Source: Chloroflexota bacterium (GTDB lineage Bacteria; Chloroflexota; Dehalococcoidia; UBA2979). From it: a stretch of DNA of 5,383 bases. The notes under the pieces were generated by a model that had not been told where the DNA came from, made no database searches, and saw only the letters and a program-made list of their open reading frames with translations. Position numbers and translations under genes: made by a program. This document shows, piece after piece, positions 1 through 5,066 of the stretch (its first letter is position 1; each line of letters starts with the position of its first letter). Location of the stretch: contig VGPB01000130.1 in NCBI GenBank assembly GCA_016875695.1, positions 1 through 5,383 on the forward strand, in the 5' to 3' direction.

Positions 1-178
1 GCGCAACGAACGGCGCGCCGGTGCGCGCCGCGAAGGCGGCGACCGCCTCGACGTCTGCCGCGCTGTCGAGCTCGGCGACCGCGGCGTCGAAGCTGGCGTC
101 GGCGAACCACAGGCGCAGCCACGCCCGCACGGCAGGTGAGCCGCCCAGCACCGCGACCCTGAGCAGGGCTGTACCCAT
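1..178 (-). CDS. Receiver-like regulator, N-terminal fragment (runs off the left edge)
   Basis: An open frame of 59 codons starts at ATG 176-178 and continues without a stop to the window edge, so only the N-terminus is visible. The start is supported by GGAGG (minus strand, 187-191) eight bases upstream. It begins 24 bases after the stop of the HtrA-like protease gene, so the two are probably co-transcribed. The protein begins MGTALLRVAVLGGSPAVRAW and then alternates hydrophobic and charged segments, ending near AAFAARTGAPFVA. The layout (a short hydrophobic beta strand, a turn, then an SPAVRAWLRLWF helix) resembles the start of a CheY-type receiver, where the strand normally ends in two acidic residues followed by S and a helix. 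Here the acidic pair is replaced by Gly-Gly. If it is a receiver, it is probably a degenerate, non-phosphorylated one. The phosphoacceptor region and any output domain lie outside the window. The gene call is fairly firm; the family assignment is tentative. Confidence 0.55.
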   Translation of the reverse strand, partial: MGTALLRVAVLGGSPAVRAWLRLWFADASFDAAVAELDSAADVEAVAAFAARTGAPFVA

Positions 179-186
179 CGGCCGCG

Positions 187-191
187 CCTCC
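187..191 (-). promoter_or_regulatory. Ribosome binding site of the receiver-like gene
   Basis: GGAGG on the minus strand lies eight bases upstream of ATG 178, in the 24-base gap after the protease stop codon. It is the main support for calling a gene in the first 178 bases. Confidence 0.7.
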
Positions 192-202
192 GGCCCTCGA
201 GC

Positions 203-1120
203 TTACGCGCGCTCGCCGAGCGTGACGCTGAACTCTCGGCGCTCGCCGCCGCGCAGCAGCACGAGCGGCACGGTCGCGCCGACGCGCTCGGCGCCGAGCT
301 GCGCCTGCAAGTCGGCAACGTCGGTGGTGACATCACCGCCGAGCGCGAGCAGGATGTCGCTGGCCGAGCGCGCGGGCGCGCTCGGCCAGCGACATCCTGC
401 TTCGACGCTGACGGCGACCAGCCCGCTGGTCTGGTCGCCGGTGGTCGTCGCCAGCGACGCGGGCAGCGCGACCGGCTGGCTGCCAACGCCGAGGTACGCG
501 CGGCGCACGTGACCGTGCTCGCGCAGCTCGGCGACGAGCGCGGACACGGCGTGCGCGGCGATCGTGGCCCCCTCGCCACGGCCGCCGCGCGAGGTGTTCA
601 CGCCGAGCACCCGGCCCGCCACATCGATGAGCGAGCCGCCGGAGAAGCCGGGCTGTAGCGTCACGTCGGAGCGCAGGTACCCCTCGATGTGCGTGCCGCG
701 ACGCGTGCGCAGCGGGCCGCCGACGGCGCTGACGACGCCGCCGGACGCGTGCACACCGTCGCCCCAAGGGCGGCCGCTAGCGAGCACCAGCTGCCCAACG
801 CGCGCCGCGCCCGCCGGCGCGAACTCGGCCGCGGCGGGTGCCGCGCCCTCGACGCGCAACAGCGCGAGGTCGGAGCCGGGGTCGCGGCCCACGAGCTGGG
901 CGACGACCTCCTGCCCGTCGGGCAGGCCGACGCAGATCGCGTCCTCCTGCTCCAGCGCGTGGTCGGCGCTGACGATGTACCCGCCGTTGGCCCAGGCGAC
1001 GCCCGACGCGGCGAGGCGGCGGCGGGCGCGCACGCGCACGGTGTACGTCTGCGCGCGCTCCGCGGCTGCAGCGAGCCCGTCGGACAGCTGCTGCAACGCG
1101 TTCATGTCGGCTGTGGTCAT
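203..1120 (-). CDS. HtrA/Deg-like trypsin-type serine protease with C-terminal PDZ domain (S1C)
   Basis: This 305-residue protein has the domain order of HtrA/DegP proteases. Residues ~25-200 form a chymotrypsin-fold domain with a readable triad: His54 (VSADHAL), Asp84 (GSDLALLRV) and Ser160 (PGFSGGSLID). Residues ~206-304 form a PDZ domain with the carboxylate-binding loop YLGV at 209-212 and the DILLALGG element at 255-262. There is no signal peptide or membrane anchor, unlike typical periplasmic HtrA, so it is probably cytoplasmic or leaderless. The family degrades or chaperones misfolded proteins, with PDZ recognising exposed C-termini. Start ATG 1120 has GAGAGGGG five bases upstream; Met6 is an alternative. 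The gene is divergent from the rhomboid gene and followed 24 bases on by a receiver-like gene, probably its operon partner. Oddity: residues 240-258 are encoded by a near-perfect 54-bp palindrome. CRWPSAPARSA replaces the small-residue helix turn (typically SPAxxAGLxxG) that normally precedes GDxLL, so peptide recognition by PDZ may be altered. The catalytic domain is intact. Confidence 0.93.
   Translation of the reverse strand: MTTADMNALQQLSDGLAAAAERAQTYTVRVRARRRLAASGVAWANGGYIVSADHALEQEDAICVGLPDGQEVVAQLVGRDPGSDLALLRVEGAAPAAAEFAPAGAARVGQLVLASGRPWGDGVHASGGVVSAVGGPLRTRRGTHIEGYLRSDVTLQPGFSGGSLIDVAGRVLGVNTSRGGRGEGATIAAHAVSALVAELREHGHVRRAYLGVGSQPVALPASLATTTGDQTSGLVAVSVEAGCRWPSAPARSASDILLALGGDVTTDVADLQAQLGAERVGATVPLVLLRGGERREFSVTLGERA
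348..401. repeat. 54-bp inverted repeat with 26-bp perfect arms inside the PDZ coding region
   Basis: Positions 348-373 and 376-401 are exact reverse complements, separated by only two bases (GG, 374-375). The flanking bases (347 and 402) no longer pair. The sequence lies wholly within the protease reading frame, which stays open through it. Read on the minus strand, the 3' arm supplies the conserved PDZ codons for DILL. The 5' arm contains, in a different frame, codons for SLAERA, which is what the family would have at this place. Each arm therefore seems to contain one genuine stretch and the mirror copy of the other. It could extrude as a cruciform or fold as a very stable RNA hairpin. Confidence 0.97.
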
Positions 1121-1311
1121 GGGTGCCCCTCTCGTGCTCCGGCATCGACACCCAGGGCCGCGCCGCGTTCGTGTCGTGCCGGCATCGAGCGTCGCACGCC
1201 GGCGCAGGGCGCCGGATCACCCGAACGAGCGGGCGCGAGCCCGTCAACACGGGCGGCGTCGCGCGCGCTATCGACGCGACCGCTACGATGCGCCGGCAGC
1301 GGAGGGCCGCC
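1121..1311. promoter_or_regulatory. Divergent intergenic region between the protease and rhomboid genes
   Basis: These 191 bases separate two divergently transcribed genes and must hold both promoters unless transcription enters from elsewhere. On the minus side, GAGAGGGG (1126-1133) is a good Shine-Dalgarno for the protease ATG at 1120. A TTGACG at 1242-1247 (minus) resembles a -35 box but has no convincing -10 partner. On the plus side, TACGAT (1284-1289) could be a -10 box for a short leader ahead of the rhomboid GTG, again without a clear -35. The 10-mer CCGGCATCGA occurs twice in direct orientation (1139-1148 and 1179-1188), each shortly after TCGTG, and could be a pair of regulator half-sites. 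The promoter elements are weak guesses. Confidence 0.45.
1301..1305 (+). promoter_or_regulatory. Ribosome binding site fixing the rhomboid start at GTG 1312
   Basis: GGAGG ends six bases before GTG 1312. Upstream in-frame starts (ATG 1288 and ATG 1123) have no comparable site, and the segment they would add is Arg/Ala-rich translated spacer. Starting at GTG 1312 gives MFPIRDLNP, the usual N-terminus of this rhomboid group. Confidence 0.8.
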
Positions 1312-2034
1312 GTGTTTCCGATCCGCGATCTCAACCCGACGCGCGTCTTCCCGGTAGTCACGTTCGCGCTGATCGCCGTGAACGTGGTCGTATTCTTCTT
1401 TTGGCAGCCGCACACCTTCCAGGAAGAGGTGCGCTTCCTCTACCGCCAGGCCGCAATCGCGTGCGAGCTCACGACGGGTAACGCGCTGAGCCTCGACGAG
1501 ATTCGCGACGAGCGCTGCAGCGATGCCACAGGCGACGAGCCGTTCTTCGACGACAAGCGGGTGCGGCTGTCCTCGGTGGTATCGATGTTCCTGCACGGGA
1601 GCCTGCTGCACCTGCTGGGCAACCTATGGTTCCTGTACCTGTTCGGGAACAACGTGGAGGAGGCGTACGGGCGGCTGCGCTACCTTGTGGCGTACCTGAT
1701 CGCAGGGCTGGGCGCGACGCTAGCGTTCACGATGATGCACCCGCAGAGCACGACACCGCTCGTCGGCGCGTCGGGCGCGATCGCCGGCGTGCTGGGCGCG
1801 TACCTCGTGCTGTTCCCGCAGCGGCAGGTGCTCTCGATTGTGATGTTCGTGCTGATCCCGGTGCCCGCCGCGCTGTTCCTCGGGCTGTGGTTCCTGGGGC
1901 AATTCCTGGAGGCACAGCCAGGCGTCGCGTGGGAGGCACACGTCGCGGGGTTCGTGCTGGGCGCGGCGGTCACGCTCATCTTCCGCGCGCCGCTGCTCGC
2001 GCGCGTGCGCGCGCTGCATCGCGGCTGGGCATAG
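1312..2034 (+). CDS. Rhomboid family intramembrane serine protease
   Basis: This 240-residue polytopic membrane protein cleaves transmembrane substrates within the bilayer. The catalytic dyad is visible: Ser154 in the GASGAIAG motif (152-159) and His210 in WEAHVAGFVLGA (207-218). Asn104 in HLLGNLWFLYLFGNNVEE (100-117) is the oxyanion residue, and the preceding HGSLLH (95-100) is also typical. Membrane segments are near residues 14-31, 98-114, 122-141, 150-168, 173-195 and 207-224. Between the first segment and the catalytic core is a hydrophilic stretch (32-86) with two cysteines (51 and 69), possibly a disulfide-bonded loop outside the membrane. The GTG start is chosen because of GGAGG six bases upstream and the family-typical FPIRDLNPTR beginning. 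The aminopeptidase gene follows after 27 bases on the same strand, so they are probably co-transcribed, though the substrate cannot be inferred. The stop is TAG. Confidence 0.93.
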   Translation: MFPIRDLNPTRVFPVVTFALIAVNVVVFFFWQPHTFQEEVRFLYRQAAIACELTTGNALSLDEIRDERCSDATGDEPFFDDKRVRLSSVVSMFLHGSLLHLLGNLWFLYLFGNNVEEAYGRLRYLVAYLIAGLGATLAFTMMHPQSTTPLVGASGAIAGVLGAYLVLFPQRQVLSIVMFVLIPVPAALFLGLWFLGQFLEAQPGVAWEAHVAGFVLGAAVTLIFRAPLLARVRALHRGWA

Positions 2035-2048
2035 CCCGCACACGCTTC

Positions 2049-2055
2049 GAGGGAG
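2049..2055 (+). promoter_or_regulatory. Ribosome binding site of the M42 aminopeptidase gene
   Basis: GAGGGAG lies six bases before ATG 2062, inside the 27-base gap after the rhomboid stop codon. It supports this start and independent ribosome loading in a two-gene transcript. Confidence 0.75.
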
Positions 2056-2061
2056 CGCGCC

Positions 2062-3150
2062 ATGCCCGAGGTCACACGCCTGCTCGCCGCGCTCGCGAAC
2101 GCGCCGGGCCCGTCGGGGTTCGAGGGGCCGGTGCGCGCGCTGCTGCGCGAGGAGCTGCGGCCGCACGCCACCGAGGTCACGACGGACGGGCTGGGCTCGC
2201 TAGTCGCGCGCCTCGGGGCGCCGCCCGGCGACGGCGTGCCGCGGGTAATGCTGAGCGCGCACATGGACGAACTGGGCCTGCTGGTGCGGCGCGTCACGCC
2301 GGAGGGCTTCCTGAAGTTCCAGACGCTCGGCGGTTGGCTCGACCAGGCGCTGATCAACCAGCGCTGGACGGTGCTCACCCGCGGCGGCCCGGTGCCCGGG
2401 GTGTCGGGCATCAAGACGGTGCACGTGATGACGCCCGAGGCGCGCGGGCGCGTGTTCGCGCGCGACGAGCTGTTCCTAGACGTCGGCGCGGCGAACGCCG
2501 AGGACGCGACGGAGCGCCTACAAGTCCGCCCGGGCGATCCAGTGGTGCCGGACAGCCCGTTCCAGGAGCTGGCCGGCGGCCGGCTGTACCTCGGCAAGGC
2601 GTGGGACGACCGCGTCGGCTGCGGGGCGCTGGTCGGCGTCGCGCGCGCACTCGCGGAGGCGGCGCTGCCCGCGACGGTGTTCGCGGTCGGCACGGTCCAA
2701 GAAGAGGTCGGCCTTCGCGGCGCCGAGACAGCGAGCCGCCAGGTGCGGCCCGACATCGGCATCAACCTCGAGTCGGGCGTAGCGGGCGACTACCCGGGGA
2801 TCACGGCCGACGAGGCGCAGGAGCGGCTCGGCGCCGGGCCGGCGGTGTTCCTGCACGACAGCTCGATGCTTCCAAACCTCGCGCTGCGCGACCTCTGCAT
2901 CGAGGTGGCGCGCGAGGCGGAAGTGCCGTTGCAGTTCAACGTGCTCACGGGCTACGGCCAGGACGGCGCGGCGATGCAGCGCCATGGCGCGGGCACGCCG
3001 ACCATCAACATCGCGGTGCCGACGCGCTACCTGCACAGCCACCACGGCGTGATCAGCCGCGACGACTTCGATCACGCGGTGCGGCTGGTGGCGGCGCTGG
3101 TGCGTCGCCTCGACGCGCCGACGGTGGCGCGCGTGCGTGCGTTCGACTGA
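2062..3150 (+). CDS. M42 family metallo-aminopeptidase (FrvX/YsdC/TET type)
   Basis: At 362 residues, this is a full-length M42 peptidase, a cytoplasmic di-metal exopeptidase that trims N-terminal residues from peptides. Known members form large tetrahedral dodecamers. The metal and catalytic residues are visible in order: His67 and Asp69 in SAHMDELG, Asp182 in KAWDDRVGCG (bridging), Glu213/Glu214 in GTVQEEVGLRGA (general base and ligand), Glu236 in INLESGVAGDYPG, and His324 in RYLHSHHG. The N-terminal PSGFEG (17-22) and the ISGIK-like VSGIK (113-117) in the inserted dimerisation domain are also family marks. In several characterised members the fourth ligand is Asp in a DV motif; here it is Glu236, which I recall from other M42 branches and which should still bind metal. 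The start is supported by GAGGGAG upstream. The gene follows the rhomboid closely and probably shares its transcript. A 17-bp palindromic repeat copy begins directly after the TGA stop. Specificity (glutamyl versus broad) cannot be read from the sequence. Confidence 0.95.
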   Translation: MPEVTRLLAALANAPGPSGFEGPVRALLREELRPHATEVTTDGLGSLVARLGAPPGDGVPRVMLSAHMDELGLLVRRVTPEGFLKFQTLGGWLDQALINQRWTVLTRGGPVPGVSGIKTVHVMTPEARGRVFARDELFLDVGAANAEDATERLQVRPGDPVVPDSPFQELAGGRLYLGKAWDDRVGCGALVGVARALAEAALPATVFAVGTVQEEVGLRGAETASRQVRPDIGINLESGVAGDYPGITADEAQERLGAGPAVFLHDSSMLPNLALRDLCIEVAREAEVPLQFNVLTGYGQDGAAMQRHGAGTPTINIAVPTRYLHSHHGVISRDDFDHAVRLVAALVRRLDAPTVARVRAFD

Positions 3151-3167
3151 GGTCACCTGCCGTAACG
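3151..3167. repeat. Degenerate copy of the 17-bp palindromic repeat, abutting the M42 stop codon
   Basis: GGTCAC-CTGCC-GTAACG begins at the first base after the TGA of the aminopeptidase gene. It matches the consensus GGTCAC-NYGCC-GTGACC found in four copies near 4835-5003, with two mismatches in the right arm that weaken the palindrome. It is a single copy here, in the 52-base gap between two convergent genes. Confidence 0.7.
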
Positions 3168-3202
3168 GGACGCCGGACCCGCACTGAGCGCGCGGCGACG
3201 CG

Positions 3203-4759
3203 CTAGCAGTCGGTGCGCACGAGCACGATCGCGTGCGCGTCCTCGTACGCGGTGCGCCAGCTGCCGCTAGCGAGCAGGTAGCGCGCGAGCGGCGCGTCCG
3301 GGGCGAAGAGCACCGTGCGGAAGCCACGCTCCGCGAGCACGCGCTCGACGCCGGCGTGCAGGCGCACGACCTCGAGGTACTCGACGAGCTCGGGGCCGCG
3401 CGCGTAGAGGTCGTGCTGGCGGCCGTCGACGAACACGCGCGTGTCGGGCCACTGCGTCCAGATCCGGTAGCCGCCCCAGCCGAACTCGTTGAACAGCGAG
3501 CCGGGCAGGCCCGCCGCGGCGACGGGCATGCGCTCGTCCGCGCGCACGTCGTAGGGGCGAGCCGATGCGAACAGCGCGACGGCAACGCTCGCGAGCGTCG
3601 CGGCGTTCAACAGCGTCGCGCCGCCGCCGAGCGAGGCGAAGCGCCGCGCGCGGTCGTCGCGCCAGGCGGCGAGCGCCGCGAAGGCGCGCGGCGCTCGCGC
3701 GCCGGAGCGGTTGGGCTGGACGAGCACGCGCGCGATGGCGAGCGTGAGCAGCACGGCGGCAAACGGCTGGAAGCGCTGGCTCAGCAGCGTCGCCGCCGCG
3801 AGCCCGCCCGCGAGCACGACATCGCTGAGCAGCACGCGCGGCCGACGCACCAGCACGAGCGCGAGCCACAGCGCGACGAGCACCATGAAGCCGACCGCCG
3901 ACGAGCCGGTCGGATCGAGCGGCTGCCACTCCTGCGTCTCCTTGATCAGCGGGTCGCCGAACGCGGTGAACGGGAACGCGAGCAGCCGCAGCCCGTTGGC
4001 GTTGAGCGGCGCCAGCAGCACGCCGGCACGGAGCGCGCGCGAGCCGCCGGCACTCGCGCGCGCCGAGCCGGCGCGCCGACTCCAAGCGCCACGCCGCAGC
4101 CGCGAGCTCTGCAGCGAGCAGCAGCGCCGCGACGCCGCCGCCGACGACGACGACGAACGAGCCGTGCAGGTTCACCCAGGCCCACAGCAGCAGCGGCAGC
4201 GCGACGATGCTGCGTTCACGGCGACGCATCCAGTGCTCGAGCAGCGTGAGCTCGGCGGCGAGCAGCAGCGTGGACACGACGTTGGGGCGCGGGCCGAGGT
4301 ACGGCATGCACGCCACGAGCAGCAGTGCGAGCAGCAGCATCGCCGGCGCCGTGCACAGGCGCAGCGCGCGCAGCGTCGCCGCCACGAGCCAGAGCATCGC
4401 GACGAAGCACGCCGCGAACTCGATCGCCGGCCCGGCCATGCCGAAGCCGCGATAGAACGCGTACATCGTGAGCTCGATCAGCTACTCGTGCGCCGTCCAG
4501 TCGCGGCCCGCAGCGGTGAGCGAGAAGGGGTCCAGCACCGACAGCGCGCGCTCAGCAGCGATGAAGCGGCCGACCGCGAGGTGCCACCAGAAGTCGAAGT
4601 CGGCTGAGCGCCCGAAGGCCGCCCGCGCGGCGACCAGCGATACGATGCCGAGCAACAGCTCGTCGAGACCGACGCGCAGGCGCGACAGCGGCAGGCGGCG
4701 GGCGAGCTGCGAGGTGAGTCGAGGGCGGGCGCGCGCCCGCCGCTCAGCGTGTCGGCCAT
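3203..4759 (-). pseudogene. Broken multi-pass membrane protein of the DxxxWWHL family, function unknown (GT-C-like)
   Basis: Three pieces add up to one membrane protein of about 515 residues. Piece one (minus strand, down to 4485) has a hydrophobic segment (LDELLLGIVSLVAARAAFG), then DFDFWWHLAVGRFI and LDPFSLTAAGRDWTAHE. Piece two, in the same frame after TAG 4482-4484, continues LIELTMYAFYRGFGM, several membrane helices and WVNLHGSFVVV. Piece three, one frame over, continues VLLAPLNANGLRLLAFPFTA, more helices, and a soluble C-terminal domain with FNEFGWGGYRIWTQWP and RVFVDGRQHDLYARG, ending at TAG 3203-3205. Homologues I recall have HEWL at the amber codon, so TGG appears changed to TAG. The frame change fits loss of two bases in the GC run 4033-4041; restoring them gives CRRLARALRAGVLLAPLNANG. 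The start is uncertain: ATG 4757-4759 is in another frame and would need a further indel near 4724-4741, and no strong alternative start exists in frame. The family resembles polyprenyl-sugar-using membrane glycosyltransferases, but no activity is established. Convergent with the M42 gene. Confidence 0.85.
4724..4741. repeat. 18-bp perfect palindrome at the 5' end of the broken membrane protein gene
   Basis: Two 9-base arms (GGCGGGCGC and GCGCCCGCC) meet without a spacer. The palindrome lies where the reading frame of the plausible ATG at 4759 (MADTLSGG) would have to switch to the conserved frame (QLARRLPLSRL). A two-base expansion of its central CG run would account for that switch. In such GC-rich DNA an 18-bp palindrome alone is only mildly notable. 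Confidence 0.6.
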
Positions 4760-4834
4760 AGTGCCCCGCGCCGGACGCGCCCGGCGCCTCTACCCGCCAC
4801 AACCAGTGTGGGCGTCGGGGTGAGGCGCGGGCAA

Positions 4835-4869
4835 GGTCACTTGCCGTGACCGGGTCACTCGCCGTGACC
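4835..4869. repeat. First tandem pair of 17-bp palindromic repeats
   Basis: Two copies, GGTCAC-TTGCC-GTGACC (4835-4851) and GGTCAC-TCGCC-GTGACC (4853-4869), are separated by one base, giving an 18-base period. In both, six-base arms are perfect inverted complements around a five-base centre. The pair is followed by GGCAGCCCCGGC. They could be tandem operators for a dimeric DNA-binding protein, hairpins in RNA, or members of a REP-like dispersed family. Confidence 0.9.
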
Positions 4870-4968
4870 GGCAGCCCCGGCTCCCGCGAGACCGCCGGAG
4901 GCACCGGCGGGCTGGGCGCGCGCATGGACGGGCGGGCATAGCGACCCACGGCGGCCGGCTCTGCGCTG

Positions 4969-5003
4969 GGTCACCCGCCGTGACTGGGTCACGCGCTGTC
5001 ACC
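4969..5003. repeat. Second tandem pair of 17-bp palindromic repeats
   Basis: GGTCAC-CCGCC-GTGACT (4969-4985) and GGTCAC-GCGCT-GTCACC (4987-5003) have the same 18-base period as the first pair, which starts 134 bases upstream, and are also followed by GGCAGC. Both copies are slightly degenerate: one arm mismatch in the first and one in the second. The left arm GGTCAC is invariant in all five copies seen in the window. Confidence 0.88.
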
Positions 5004-5066
5004 GGCAGCTCGGCTGCGTCGGGTCGCCCGAGGCGCGACCGCCGGCCGCGGGGGGCGCGGCGGGTG

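Larger units (their letters stand above)
4760..5066. other. Non-coding stretch of about 300 bases between the membrane protein gene and the zinc-module gene
   Basis: No frame through this stretch looks like protein. Minus-strand translations give low-complexity Arg/Pro/Ala runs and the hexapeptide echo PVTASD, which comes from the 18-base tandem period of the repeats. The region contains two tandem pairs of the 17-bp palindromic repeat, plus GC-rich spacer. It should hold the promoter of the broken membrane protein gene and the 3' end of the zinc-module transcript. I see no clear -35/-10 pair and no T-tract terminator. Confidence 0.6.

Noticed and set aside
125..141. A sixth copy of the palindromic repeat (CACGGCAGGTGAGC)
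   Set aside because: It matches about 12 of 17 consensus positions, lacks the invariant GTCAC/GTGAC arms in full, and lies inside the receiver-like coding sequence. It is best taken as a chance match.
21..512. Plus-strand open frame of 163 codons opposite the protease gene
   Set aside because: Its composition is Ser/Ala/Arg-rich without any motif, and it runs antisense to the clearly coding protease and receiver-like genes. Long antisense frames are expected at this GC content.
3187..3204. Hairpin AGCGCG-N6-CGCGCT as a terminator between the convergent genes
   Set aside because: The arms are only six bases with no T-tract, and it overlaps the end of the membrane protein frame. Such short GC hairpins are common in this sequence.
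3267..4020. Minus-strand continuation of the second piece of the membrane protein past the frameshift
   Set aside because: After about 4035 this frame becomes Arg/Ala-rich nonsense while the conserved protein continues in the neighbouring frame. The continuation is an artefact of the frameshift.
3233..4249. Long plus-strand open frame, very rich in Arg, Ala and Glu, opposite the membrane protein gene
   Set aside because: It is low-complexity and has no motif, and it is antisense to a recognisable membrane protein, so it is a GC-driven shadow.
4482..4484. Amber readthrough or pyrrolysine-type recoding of the in-frame TAG
   Set aside because: The rhomboid gene and the same membrane gene both end with TAG as an ordinary stop, the expected residue at the site is Trp, and a frameshift elsewhere in the gene already points to inactivation.
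4790..4949. Repeated peptide PVTASD/PVTASD as a protein feature in the upstream extension of the membrane protein frame
   Set aside because: The peptide only reflects the 18-base period of palindromic DNA repeats, which also occur outside any frame. The region has no other coding character.
4835..5003. A possible CRISPR array
   Set aside because: Repeats are 17 bp with one-base gaps and then a single 99-base gap, so there are no uniform spacers. No cas gene is visible.
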